Positions 17,105-25,958 of a DNA stretch of 64,000 nt are shown here, piece after piece. The stretch is from NCBI GenBank assembly GCA_937896235.1, contig CALBMX010000033.1:62001-126000 (forward strand). The letters run 5' to 3'. Made by a program: the position numbers and the translations under genes. The stretch's first letter is position 1. The number at the start of each line of letters is the position of its first letter. The DNA comes from an uncultured bacterium (GTDB taxonomy: Bacteria; Planctomycetota; UBA1135; GCA-002686595). The notes under the pieces are model-generated. The model saw nothing but the letters and a program-made list of their open reading frames with translations, was not told the DNA's origin and did not search any database.

Positions 17105-17794
17105 CTACCTCGGAGAACCATCTTCGGACGAGCCTTCGGCTGCCACTTCGCCAGTACTGGACTCACTTGCTGGTGCCACTTCACTTTCCGACGGGTTGAC
17201 TTCCCCTTCCACCTGCTGGGGATTTGCATCCACTTCGGGATCGCTGCCAGCTTCTGCCTGCGGCGCAAGGACAGGATCGTCTGCGCCAAGCTCATTGGGA
17301 TCTGCTCCTTCGAAGATGTTCTTAAGGTCTTCCCGAAGCGAATCGATCTTGGCTGCATCGAAGTCAAAGACCTGCACAGCAAATTCTTCGTCCCGGCGCG
17401 GGCGCTTGACGATAAAGAACTCCCCCTCCACCCCGTCGTGGTCGCGAGCCACCTTGGTCACCTTCACGCGACGCTTGCGCAGCAGGATCAAACACATGAG
17501 GTAGCGCAGCTCCTTCAAGCGCTCGCGATCCGATCCTCCGAGCGCAATAAAGAGGGCCTCGATTGCCTCGAGATCAAGCTGGAGGCCACGTGTCTTCTTC
17601 GCTTGGAATTTGGTGCGCCACCAAAAGAGGGCTGCAGCACATGCTTCGTCGGACCGGCACTGCGCGCAAAGGTCTAACCGCTGGAGCAAGTCTCCTTCGG
17701 TTACCAATAGGGAATAGAGAGGCGCACCTTCACTAAACTCGGATTCGCACTTTCCACAAAGCGCAACACGCTTCTCAATCGACCACTTCGCCAT
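17105..17794 (-). CDS. CxxC zinc-ribbon protein, planctomycete-type
   Basis: No known biochemical role. The 229-residue product opens with CGKC near residue 14 and LCAQC near residue 44, two CxxC knuckles that should bind one zinc. A helical middle follows (LKELRYLMCLILLRKRRVKVTKVARD), then FFIVKRPRRDEEFAV and a long acidic, Ser/Glu-rich tail. I recall proteins of this layout as conserved hypotheticals in Planctomycetota; that is memory, not a search. The ATG at 17794 gives MAKWSIEK and is preferred over an ATG 72 bp upstream that would overlap the HEAT lipoprotein gene. It follows that gene by 37 bp. Confidence 0.82.
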   Translation of the reverse strand: MAKWSIEKRVALCGKCESEFSEGAPLYSLLVTEGDLLQRLDLCAQCRSDEACAAALFWWRTKFQAKKTRGLQLDLEAIEALFIALGGSDRERLKELRYLMCLILLRKRRVKVTKVARDHDGVEGEFFIVKRPRRDEEFAVQVFDFDAAKIDSLREDLKNIFEGADPNELGADDPVLAPQAEAGSDPEVDANPQQVEGEVNPSESEVAPASESSTGEVAAEGSSEDGSPR

Positions 17795-17831
17795 ACTTCG
17801 TTTCCTTAACCTTGAGCTGATTCGTTTGTTC

Positions 17832-18842
17832 TTACTTGGACTCGCGCCACCACGTGCGCCAAGCAACCATGTCTAAACCGAAATTCTTTCGGGACAGTGA
17901 CCTGAGTGCAGACACATGCGACCGCAACTCGACCATCCGGTCGGCCTTTCCCGCAGCCGCTGCTGCTTCGATCAAGGCGGGGATGCCCCTTTGATCGCCG
18001 AGTGTCGAGAGTCCGCTAGCAGCGGTTCTGCGCACCTCTTCCGACGAGTTCTTCAGGCACTCTTCAAGTGCGCTCCGATAGGGTTCCATCTCGACGCTGC
18101 CGGACGGGAGCCCGACCTGCGCCCAGAGGCCCCGCTCGCCAAGTGATGACGTTGCCCGGACGCGGACAATGTCCGAGCCGTCTCCCATTGCCGTGGCTTG
18201 CATTTTAGCGATCACCTCGCCTTCATCGGCACCAGCACTTGGAAGCCGTCCCAGGGCGATTGCGGCGCGAAGGCGAACAGCGGCTTTATCGCGATCAAGA
18301 AGCGCAGCGACAGGCATGGCCGCATCGCGTCCGAGCTCCATGAGGATCTCTTTGGACAGTGCGGCGAATGCCTCATTTGCAATGGCTAGAGTTTCCGCAA
18401 GCGCCTCCGCGGCTGGGGCACCGCACAGGATGAGCTCTGCGCGTGTACGCTCAAAGGAAGCGCCTTGACCGAGGTTGGCCGCTCCCCCTTGATCGTGAAC
18501 TCCCGACTTAATCGCCCGATATTCATCGATCAGCAGCATGAGTAAGTTGTCAACTAGGAACGCGGCCAGCTCCCGGTCAGCAAGCGCCTCGGAGCGCTTA
18601 ACCTCCCACACAAAACCACCCACCTTCCAAGCTTCAAGTACGCTCTGATGAGACTCGGGCAGCTCTCCAACCGCAATCATTTTACCGGTCTTGTCACGGC
18701 CCGAATCTTCACGAGTCCCAAGGACAAAGTCATCCGCGTCAAGACCTCTCTCGACGTCAGTAGCCTCCGCTGTACCTGGGCCTTGACATCCCAAAAGGGC
18801 AAGAGGAAGCAAGAGGAGTCCTACATTGATGCGAATCGTCAT
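17832..18842 (-). CDS. HEAT-repeat lipoprotein
   Basis: Secreted, lipid-anchored repeat protein of unknown partner. Seen: signal peptide with lipobox LLGC (Cys 19), an Asp-rich linker, and HEAT-like helical repeats from about residue 150 to 320 (for example AVRLRAAIALGRL, DIVRVRATSSLGERG and EEVRRTAASGLSTLGD). The ATG at 18842 has TGGAG close upstream and TAGAAT as a possible -10 just before that. It lies 41 bp downstream of the last glycosyltransferase gene and may be the end of that transcript or have its own promoter. Confidence 0.85.
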   Translation of the reverse strand: MTIRINVGLLLLPLALLGCQGPGTAEATDVERGLDADDFVLGTREDSGRDKTGKMIAVGELPESHQSVLEAWKVGGFVWEVKRSEALADRELAAFLVDNLLMLLIDEYRAIKSGVHDQGGAANLGQGASFERTRAELILCGAPAAEALAETLAIANEAFAALSKEILMELGRDAAMPVAALLDRDKAAVRLRAAIALGRLPSAGADEGEVIAKMQATAMGDGSDIVRVRATSSLGERGLWAQVGLPSGSVEMEPYRSALEECLKNSSEEVRRTAASGLSTLGDQRGIPALIEAAAAAGKADRMVELRSHVSALRSLSRKNFGLDMVAWRTWWRESK

Positions 18843-18883
18843 CTCCAGATTCTACCTAAGCACACCCTGGGATCCGCCGCTTT

Positions 18884-20146
18884 TTAGGCGTGATAGAATC
18901 CCAATAGAGTATCTGTCACTGCGGGGATGTCTGGCAGGTCGGGTCGACCCGCGGAGAGCTTGTCAAATAAGCCAGGCTCATGGGCAAGACGCAGGAGCGC
19001 TGCACCCAATGCGGCCGAATCTCCGCGCGGAAACACCAACCCATCCACGCCGTTGCGAACAGACTCAGCCATGCCACCCAAGTCGGTGACAACGGGAACA
19101 ACACCGGCGAGGAAGGCCTCTGAGATCGTGATGGGCCGATTCTCATACCAGATGCTTGGCACGACAAGCACGTCGAACCCCGCGAGAATACGCGCTGCTT
19201 CGCCAGCCGGGAATGGCCCGGCGAACTCGATAGATGCACTACCCTGCGCGGCATCGAGTAAGCCCGCGGAGTAATCCGGAAACCAATCCATGTGGCCGTG
19301 GATGACCAGTTCGATTCCCGGCCCCACAGGCGAAACTTCCGCCAGCTTCGCAAGGGCGTCGACTAGGACATGCACTCCCTTGCTTGGATAAATCCCACCG
19401 ACGTACCCCACACGCAAGGGCGCTGCCATGTCGCGAACTCGCGCTAGAGCGCGGTCCCCTGGATACCCGTACATCAGAAGTTCCGTCCTCTGTGCTCGCA
19501 GCATTCCCGCAACCTGGAAGCGGTCGATAAGAGTTTGTGAGGGCGAGACAACGACATCGGCGCACTGAAGTACACGCTGATGAAAGGACCGTCGCTCACG
19601 GGCCGCGCACTGGAGAGCGTCCGCCAGAGAGTCCGCCTGCCAGCGCTCCTCACGGAGAAGGTCAGCGGGAAGACAGGTCGAACAATCCCCCCTCTCCCCA
19701 CCACCATCACAAAGATCGCGGTCCTCTTTGAGGAGTACCGAGTTGGAACATATCAAATTGAAATCGTGAAGCGTCAATACGGTCCGAACTCCCTCCTCGC
19801 GCGCCACTTCCAGACATTTTGCACCCCACAAAGAGAGGTGATGAAAGTGCACAACATCGGGGCGCAAGCGGAGTAGCTGTGCGCGGAACACCTCCGCGAA
19901 GAAAGTCTGTTCCCACGTCTGGCGTAGGTCGGGATACTCGCGGCTATGTACGACCTCGATGGTTGGCACGCCCTCGAACTCCCCCTCGGTGAAGTCACCT
20001 TCGGGGCGCTCTAGATCGCGCTCCGTGAACAACACATTCACCTCATGGCCCTTGCGAAGGAGCTCTTTGGCCACTTGATGCGCATGCAGCTCGGAGCCAC
20101 CTAGATGAAGGGGCAGGTAGTCGTGGATTGTGATAAGAACCTTCAT
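18884..20146 (-). CDS. Family 4 glycosyltransferase (GT4), last of the island
   Basis: Predicted to transfer a sugar from a nucleotide-sugar donor during surface-glycan assembly. Seen: GT-B fold with N-terminal GGSELHAHQVAKEL, a Cys cluster after LHDFNLIC (C-x12-C-x8-C-x2-C), RVGYVGGIYPSKG at the start of the C-terminal domain, and donor-site motif ISEAFLAGVVPVVTDLGGMAE. The ATG at 20146 (420 aa) is chosen because it overlaps the stop of the preceding gene (ATGA) and begins right at the first strand MKVLITIHDY; a longer frame to 20212 would cut 70 bp into its neighbour. Donor and acceptor cannot be told from sequence. Confidence 0.9.
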   Translation of the reverse strand: MKVLITIHDYLPLHLGGSELHAHQVAKELLRKGHEVNVLFTERDLERPEGDFTEGEFEGVPTIEVVHSREYPDLRQTWEQTFFAEVFRAQLLRLRPDVVHFHHLSLWGAKCLEVAREEGVRTVLTLHDFNLICSNSVLLKEDRDLCDGGGERGDCSTCLPADLLREERWQADSLADALQCAARERRSFHQRVLQCADVVVSPSQTLIDRFQVAGMLRAQRTELLMYGYPGDRALARVRDMAAPLRVGYVGGIYPSKGVHVLVDALAKLAEVSPVGPGIELVIHGHMDWFPDYSAGLLDAAQGSASIEFAGPFPAGEAARILAGFDVLVVPSIWYENRPITISEAFLAGVVPVVTDLGGMAESVRNGVDGLVFPRGDSAALGAALLRLAHEPGLFDKLSAGRPDLPDIPAVTDTLLGFYHA

Positions 20147-21585
20147 AACCCGGAGACGGTGTGATCCCATGCATCGTTTTGATCTTGCAACCGTACCTCG
20201 CGAGTAGGCCAATCGATCGCTCGCATCTTGGCCAACGGCAAAGCGGGTAACCCGCCGGCAATCGCCTTTTCGAGCAGCTCTTCCATCTTGTGTGCGAGTA
20301 CTTCGAGACTCGGCGCTCTAGCTGTGAAGTCCCCGTCACGAACGGCACTTATCGCGGCATCGCGAAGGGCGGAGACCCGCGCTGGATCGTCCGCGTGTTG
20401 GTCGAGTGTTCGCGCCAAATCGCGCGCATCTCCGCTCTCAAAAACAGTCGCCCACTCGACGCGTGCACCGCGCTCCCCAAGCGCCCCTAGGTTGGGAAGT
20501 AGGCAGCCCATCCCAAGCTCTAGGGCCTCGTCGACAACAAGTCCGAACGATTCATGAGCGCGCGTTCCAGTCACGAAAAGATGCGCGGCGGAGAGCTCGT
20601 GTTGAGAGAGACGCGAATGGTCGTACGGTCCAAAGAACGTCACGACGCCAGCCGGTAGCTCCGACTTCACAAAGGCGCGCAACCTTCCGTCATGTTCAGG
20701 TGTTGGAGAGTCCCCAGCAATCAGCAAGCGAAACCGCTCTGGTTCCCGCGTCAGCGATAGGGCTTCCAACAGGAGATCCGTCCCTTTTAGCACACTCCAC
20801 TTTCCGAAGTAGGCTAAGACGAGAGGCTCGTCCTTCGTGAACTCGCCCTTGGGTTCCGAGACCCTTCGCACGCTAAGCGGATGGGGTGTACGTGCTGGTG
20901 GGAGCACGTGGACGTTACCGAAAACGAGATCGGTCGCGAGAAATCGAGCTGTCGCTTTGGCGTGCACTTCACACGGAACTACGATCAAGGCGGCCAGTTC
21001 AAGCTCGCGGCTCATGTCCAACTTGAACTCCGCCACACGGGACATCGTCTCCGCAACTTGCACCCAGGGAGTCGCGGGCCCCACCTTGGAGGCGCAGTCT
21101 CCACAGGGATCGGGCGCTAGGGGGGCGTCGCAAAAATCTTGTGTATCCGGTCGAATGCGAAATGCGACAAGACAGGTCGTCCAAAGATCGTGCAGGGTTA
21201 CAACCGAAGGGATTCCCAAGCGGGCCGCCCGGGTGACCAGATCGCGCGACAGCCGGATCCAATGATGAACATTGATTACATCGGGAGATTCCTCCCGCAA
21301 GATCTCCTCGAAGAGTTGGCCTGCGGCGGGCGAAGCGCTCTTGTGCCAGTGGTCGAAATAGAGATCCGCACGATGAATGCGATGCACTCGCAAGGTGTTG
21401 CCCGAGATCGGATCCCGATCCTCGACCAAGGAGCGCCGCCATCCATCTGCATAGTCCATCGAACCTGCAATCACAAACACATCGTGCCCGAGTCCCGAGA
21501 GTGCGCGCGCCAGTGCCTGTACATTATTCTCGGTACCGCCGACGAGCTCTGGCGGGTAACCATGGGCGACGAGTCCTAGCTTCAC
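20143..21585 (-). CDS. Family 4 glycosyltransferase (GT4)
   Basis: GT-B enzyme of the glycan island. Seen: MKLGLVAHGYPPELVGGTENN at the N-terminus, the shared Cys cluster after LHDLWTTC (C-x13-C-x8-C-x2-C), AYFGKWSVLKGTDLLL opening the C-terminal domain, and SFGLVVDEALELGMGCLLPN as donor-site motif. It ends with a short unrelated tail after residue 440. The start is GTG at 21585 and forms a GTGA overlap with the upstream gene; the stop overlaps the next. Substrate unknown. Confidence 0.9.
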   Translation of the reverse strand: MKLGLVAHGYPPELVGGTENNVQALARALSGLGHDVFVIAGSMDYADGWRRSLVEDRDPISGNTLRVHRIHRADLYFDHWHKSASPAAGQLFEEILREESPDVINVHHWIRLSRDLVTRAARLGIPSVVTLHDLWTTCLVAFRIRPDTQDFCDAPLAPDPCGDCASKVGPATPWVQVAETMSRVAEFKLDMSRELELAALIVVPCEVHAKATARFLATDLVFGNVHVLPPARTPHPLSVRRVSEPKGEFTKDEPLVLAYFGKWSVLKGTDLLLEALSLTREPERFRLLIAGDSPTPEHDGRLRAFVKSELPAGVVTFFGPYDHSRLSQHELSAAHLFVTGTRAHESFGLVVDEALELGMGCLLPNLGALGERGARVEWATVFESGDARDLARTLDQHADDPARVSALRDAAISAVRDGDFTARAPSLEVLAHKMEELLEKAIAGGLPALPLAKMRAIDWPTREVRLQDQNDAWDHTVSGL

Positions 21586-23051
21586 GAGTCCTGCTGCTCC
21601 GAGCAGTCCAGGGCGACCCGTAGGCGAATCTGGCTACGGTAGTTCGCCTCCATGGCCTCGGCATCCTGCCCCACATCCCGAACCACTACGTCCTCCCCGT
21701 AGAGTGCGTCGAGCTGCTCGGGATTCTCGATGCAGCCTCTCAGGACCGCGGCAAGAGCAGCACTACTCCCCATCTCGAAGTGGAAGCCCGTTCGGCCCGG
21801 CTCGACGAGCTCCGCCATGCCGCCAAGGTTAGACACAATGAGTGGAGTACGAGTCGCGAGCGCCTCAAGGATGATCAGTGGCGAGTTTTCGTACCAGATA
21901 CTCGGCACAACTAAGAGATCGATCTCGGAGAGTGCATCGGAGATGGAGGTGCGGGCCAAGCGGCCTCTTAGCCTCGCTCCACATTGCTCGGCTTGCTCCT
22001 CCAACCTAGCGACATAGGCCGGGTTGTGCGAGGGCGGTCCGAAGATATCCAAAGTCGCTTCACCGCGCACCTCTCTACCAATCGACTTCCAGGCTTCCAA
22101 GAGAATGTGCACGCCCTTGTGCGGTGCGATCGTACCGATGAAGGCCACGCGCAGATGTTTGGCAGGCTTGGCCTCGTAACTCTCGAACAAGCCAAGGTCA
22201 ATGCCCGTACGCAGATGTTCGATCTGCTCGGAGGGGATCCCCCACTCCAGAAACTTCCGACGAAGGAACAGGCTTGGCGCTATGAATTGATCTACCGCTG
22301 GCAGGATGCGCTGGCGCAGCGCATCATCTCTCAAGCGAACCTGCTCGGAGACTGCCCTTGACCGGTCGTTAACGAGCGCTCTCCAGTCTTTGTAGGGGGG
22401 AGACGAGCCAGTCCCTCCATTCTCGCTGCCTTTTATTTTCGAAACGAGCACAGAGATTCCACTCTCCACCTTGCGAGCTAGTGGTCCTAGGTCAACTCCG
22501 AGAGTACCCCGAATCGCGGCAATGGCCTTGCCTCCAGCCCGTTCGGTCCGCGTCTGCTTGTACTTAAAGTTCGAGAGGCACACCCCACACTTGTCAGCAT
22601 CAATCTCGTGGCAAATGGACCCGTCGAGAAAGCGCCTTTGCCCGAACCATGCGCACTGCAGCCAGTAGTCGTGCAGCGTGTAAAAAACGGGAATCCCACG
22701 TTTCTTGACCTCTTCTACGCACGCGACGGAGAGGTAGAGGAGGTGCATAAAGTGAACGACGTCTGGCTTGAAATCATCCAGCATGACGCCAAACGTTCGG
22801 GCGGCGGCGGGATAGTCATAGGTCTCTTGAAAGCTGTTGTAGTACAGGTTGTTGAACAGCTCGTGCACAGGGATGCCGTTGTAATCGCGAACTTCAACGG
22901 ACAAGTTTTTGCGCCCAATGTTCTTCTCTGTCGTGAAGACATGCACCTCGTGTCCACGCTTCTGCAGCGCCTTACCGAATTGGTAGGTGTAGATCTCAAC
23001 TCCAGCGGGATGGCTGGGAAGGAAGTCGTGGCTAACGAGGAGAACTTTCAA
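21582..23051 (-). CDS. Family 4 glycosyltransferase (GT4)
   Basis: GT-B enzyme of the island, 489 aa. Seen: MKVLLVSHDFLPSHPAGVEIY, Cys cluster after LHDYWLQC (C-x13-C-x7-C-x2-C), an extra helical insert at about 175-235 that is rich in charged residues, RVAFIGTIAPHKG, and donor-site motif IILEALATRTPLIVSNLGGMAE. The start is TTG at 23051 with no clear ribosome site; the protein begins directly at the first strand, so the position is probably right. A 112-bp gap, possibly holding a tiny membrane ORF, separates it from the GT2 gene upstream, while downstream genes overlap. Confidence 0.88.
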   Translation of the reverse strand: MKVLLVSHDFLPSHPAGVEIYTYQFGKALQKRGHEVHVFTTEKNIGRKNLSVEVRDYNGIPVHELFNNLYYNSFQETYDYPAAARTFGVMLDDFKPDVVHFMHLLYLSVACVEEVKKRGIPVFYTLHDYWLQCAWFGQRRFLDGSICHEIDADKCGVCLSNFKYKQTRTERAGGKAIAAIRGTLGVDLGPLARKVESGISVLVSKIKGSENGGTGSSPPYKDWRALVNDRSRAVSEQVRLRDDALRQRILPAVDQFIAPSLFLRRKFLEWGIPSEQIEHLRTGIDLGLFESYEAKPAKHLRVAFIGTIAPHKGVHILLEAWKSIGREVRGEATLDIFGPPSHNPAYVARLEEQAEQCGARLRGRLARTSISDALSEIDLLVVPSIWYENSPLIILEALATRTPLIVSNLGGMAELVEPGRTGFHFEMGSSAALAAVLRGCIENPEQLDALYGEDVVVRDVGQDAEAMEANYRSQIRLRVALDCSEQQDS

Positions 23052-23060
23052 GAGGTGGGC

Positions 23061-23174
23061 TTACTTCGGGCGGACTCTGATGTGTGCAACAAGATAAACC
23101 CCAAGCATGGCCGTGCATAGGAGCGTACCCAAAGAATGAGCCTCAAGAGTGTTTGGGACGTCACTAACCCGCAA
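23061..23174 (-). CDS. Possible 37-residue membrane peptide (weak)
   Basis: The only break in an otherwise overlapping gene chain contains a TTG-started frame. It overlaps the GT2 stop by 11 bp and ends 9 bp before the next gene. Its product has a polar start (RVSDVPNTLEA) and a hydrophobic segment (LGTLLCTAMLGVYLVA) followed by a basic end (RVRPK), a layout typical of a small membrane peptide. There is no ribosome site and no family match, so this may be chance. Confidence 0.25.
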   Translation of the reverse strand: MRVSDVPNTLEAHSLGTLLCTAMLGVYLVAHIRVRPK

Positions 23175-24291
23175 AGTGCTTTGCACCCGCCCAAAACAAC
23201 CTAAGGGCTCCGTCAAGTAGGTCCGCAGCCAGCTTGGCCGAAGGTCTCTCCACTAGCTGTGGTGAAAAGGTCAGCGGTCCTCCAACAAGAATCTCCTTAT
23301 CGCAAGTTCGTCGAGTCGATTGGATTTTTTTACGCTCGATCCTTGTGCACTTAAGCGCTTGGAAGAATGCCTTCTTGCCCGCGAGGTGGACCAAAAAATG
23401 GCCTTCCTTAATGGTGAATACAGCCCACGCGAGCTCATAGAGGATCGCTCCAGGCAGCCCTGCAATCAGCGTTCGTATCGAGTAGTTTTTGTAGAGTACA
23501 AGCCACCGATTTCGCGAGTGGTAATACGCTCGAAATTTGGGGTATTCGTCCCCGCGAAAGCTGATCCCCGGAGTCCCCCCCTTGTGCTTAACGATCGCGG
23601 ACTCGACCGCAAGTAGCTTATACCCGGCAATACGCAGTCGCATCGACAGGTCAAAGTCCTCGAACAGGATGAAGAGGTTCTCGTCGTAGCCTCCAACTTG
23701 AAGAAACGCATCGCTGTCGAACAAGATGCATATGGCGATCAAGCCATCAACATCGAGCACACCCTCGCCTTGGGCCTCGGCGAGGGGCACACCAAAGTTG
23801 CGAAGAGAGTACAGGCCAACATAATGGAACCTGCCTCCATTGTAGTGCACGCGATCGGGCTCGTTTGCATACACACTACGAGGTTGCACTGCGACGGCAT
23901 CGGGGCGGTTGGAGAGTGCCTCCTGAAGCTTGCCCAAAGTGTCCTTGAGAAGGACGGCATCGTTGTCCACGGCTAGCACAAAGCGATTGCGCGCAGCACG
24001 AACTCCCGCGTTGCGGGCAACACATGGCCCGCCGTTTTTGGGCAAGCGCAGTAACTTAACCTGAGGGAAGTGCTGCCGTATGACCTCAACACTCCTGTCC
24101 GTAGAGGCGTTGTCGACGACGATAATCTCATCAACTCCCGGATCCGATTCTAGGAGCGAGCGGAGGCACTCCTCTAGATAGTGTTCGCCATTGAAATTAC
24201 AGACCACGGCGGAGATCGGGCCAAGAGACCCCCCCCCCTTCCGGGGACGAACTTCACGCACCCAAGAGCTTGCTGCCAAACGCACACTCAC
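23164..24291 (-). CDS. Family 2 glycosyltransferase with a G10 tract at its start
   Basis: GT-A enzyme adding a sugar to the glycan. Seen: SAVVCNFNGEHYLEEC, IIVVDNASTDRSVE, NGGPCVARNAGV, the metal-binding VDNDA, and FLQVGGYDENLFILFEDFDLSMRLRIAG, typical of rhamnosyl/galactosyl-transferase-like GT2 proteins. The C-terminal third contains hydrophobic stretches that may contact the membrane. The start is GTG at 24291 (GTGA overlap with the upstream stop). A run of ten G (24229-24238) encodes Lys-Gly-Gly-Gly at residues 18-21, ahead of the catalytic fold; one-base slippage would abolish the protein. Confidence 0.9.
   Translation of the reverse strand: MSVRLAASSWVREVRPRKGGGSLGPISAVVCNFNGEHYLEECLRSLLESDPGVDEIIVVDNASTDRSVEVIRQHFPQVKLLRLPKNGGPCVARNAGVRAARNRFVLAVDNDAVLLKDTLGKLQEALSNRPDAVAVQPRSVYANEPDRVHYNGGRFHYVGLYSLRNFGVPLAEAQGEGVLDVDGLIAICILFDSDAFLQVGGYDENLFILFEDFDLSMRLRIAGYKLLAVESAIVKHKGGTPGISFRGDEYPKFRAYYHSRNRWLVLYKNYSIRTLIAGLPGAILYELAWAVFTIKEGHFLVHLAGKKAFFQALKCTRIERKKIQSTRRTCDKEILVGGPLTFSPQLVERPSAKLAADLLDGALRLFWAGAKHFAG
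24229..24238 (-). repeat. Ten-base G homopolymer in a glycosyltransferase gene
   Basis: Ten consecutive C on the plus strand (G on the coding strand), about 55 bp inside the GT2 gene. Tracts of this length near the 5' end of surface-glycan genes are classical slippage sites. It could also be an assembly-prone position. Confidence 0.9.
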
Positions 24292-25958
24292 GACAATGGC
24301 AGGTCAAAATCTTCGTGGGTCACCGCATCGCGGTGGCGAAAAATATGGGGCATGGCCGCGAGTACACCGCAGCTCGCCTTGAAAAGAATCCAAAGCGCGC
24401 CCTTGGTCTCGCGCACGGCTGCGCCAATACCGATCGTTCCTGTGGCGTCGGTAACCTCGCCCTGGGCTTCACTCTCGGCGCCTCGCAGGAGAACCTTGGT
24501 AAGCACAAGCCACGGCATGCGAATGAGGTCCCCCAGAGGTGCGTACTTGAGCATCGTGATCCAGGCATTACGAGCGTGAAAATAGAGGCTGCGCTTTCCC
24601 ATCTGCACGCCAAAAGGCTGCCGATGAAACGTCTCTACTCCTGGATATTGCAGCACGCGATACCCCCTATTGAGCAATCGGCAGGTTAGGTCTCTCTCAT
24701 TGCCATAGATGAACAAGTGCTCGTCATAGAAGCCGCACTCGCGGAGAGCGGCCGTGCGGGCCAAACTCCCACACCCTCGAAACGTACTCATGTAGCGCTC
24801 CGAGTTCACGACAACCGAGTTGAGGTAGCTCTCCGGTGTCCCAGGCTCAACAACCTTACTACTAATCACAGCCGTGGAGTCTGGCTCTTGCTTCAGTCGT
24901 GCAGTCGCCTTTTGTAGCCAATCGGCGGGGAGTACGACGTCGTCATCAAGGATCGCGAGCAGCGGCGTATTCACACTTGCAAACCCGATATTGAAGGTTT
25001 CACAAGCCCCGTAGTTCGAGTTTGGCATGCGAATGAGGCGCACCTCGGGAAACTCGGCCGCGATCATCTCGGGTGTACCGTCCGTACTTGCATTGTCGAC
25101 GACAATAATCTCTTCAAATGGCAAGAGCTGCGCTCGCAACCCGTCTAGGTTCGAGCGAACCTCTTCTATGCGGTTCCAGACGGAGATCACCGCGGTCGCC
25201 GCAAATGCACCATCACTTGCGGAGATTTCAGCCGGAGGAAAAACGCACTCAAGTAGCATCCCCATCGCCGCGCGATACTGCTCGATTGCACCGGGCTCCG
25301 CCGCATCCAGACTTAGAAAACCCTCAACCTGATACACATTCGCATCTTCGATGTTGACCGTTCGCGCGGAGTCGACCGCCACTGTTTTGGCGACGAGGTC
25401 GTGATAGGCGAGTTGACTCTCAAAGCGCTCCACAGCACGCCTTTTTTTTGTCGCTTGCGAGGTGGTGTCAAAGAGCACATTCGCCTGCACCTGCGCATTG
25501 ATGCCATAAAGAAATAGGCGCGCCTTAGAGTGCCCCATCGCCGCTAGGACGGCGTGGCTAAGGGCGCGATGATCTCCGTGCATCTCCTGCAAGCTAGGGC
25601 CAAACACTAGCTTCGGATCGTACTCGTCGAGCTCTGCGATGAGAGCCTCCACCAACTTGTGCGCACCCGGCAATCCGCCGTCCGGAAAATGGAGGAATCG
25701 ATAATCGGAAACACCAAGCTCTGCGCCTGCTGCCCGGCTCTCGGCTACGCGTGTCTTAGCGATGTCGGCCTCTAGACCCGCGGGGTCACCCCCGGCTCCG
25801 TCCGTCAAGATGACGATACGGATTTCATCTCCTCGGCTGGCGAGGTACGCCAAAAGGCCCCCACAACCGAAGACCTCGTCGTCTGCGTGTGGCGCGAAAA
25901 CGAGGGTGCGGTTCGGCAGAAGGCCTGGATCGCATAAAGCGGGATAGAGTGAACTCAC
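24288..25958 (-). CDS. PIG-L deacetylase fused to a GT2 glycosyltransferase
   Basis: Two enzymes in one 556-residue chain. Residues about 15-230 are a LmbE/PIG-L N-acetyl-sugar deacetylase with zinc motif PHADDE near residue 23 and EMHGDHR near 122. Residues about 258-500 are a GT2 with VISVWNRIEEV, IIVVDNASTDGTPE, metal-binding LDDDVVLP and RECGFYDEHLFIYGNERDLTCRLL. The layout suggests that one protein adds a sugar and deacetylates it or its acceptor, for instance making a free amino sugar; the order and substrate are inference. The GTG start overlaps the upstream stop (GTGA), and the stop overlaps the next GT2. Confidence 0.9.
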   Translation of the reverse strand: MSSLYPALCDPGLLPNRTLVFAPHADDEVFGCGGLLAYLASRGDEIRIVILTDGAGGDPAGLEADIAKTRVAESRAAGAELGVSDYRFLHFPDGGLPGAHKLVEALIAELDEYDPKLVFGPSLQEMHGDHRALSHAVLAAMGHSKARLFLYGINAQVQANVLFDTTSQATKKRRAVERFESQLAYHDLVAKTVAVDSARTVNIEDANVYQVEGFLSLDAAEPGAIEQYRAAMGMLLECVFPPAEISASDGAFAATAVISVWNRIEEVRSNLDGLRAQLLPFEEIIVVDNASTDGTPEMIAAEFPEVRLIRMPNSNYGACETFNIGFASVNTPLLAILDDDVVLPADWLQKATARLKQEPDSTAVISSKVVEPGTPESYLNSVVVNSERYMSTFRGCGSLARTAALRECGFYDEHLFIYGNERDLTCRLLNRGYRVLQYPGVETFHRQPFGVQMGKRSLYFHARNAWITMLKYAPLGDLIRMPWLVLTKVLLRGAESEAQGEVTDATGTIGIGAAVRETKGALWILFKASCGVLAAMPHIFRHRDAVTHEDFDLPLS

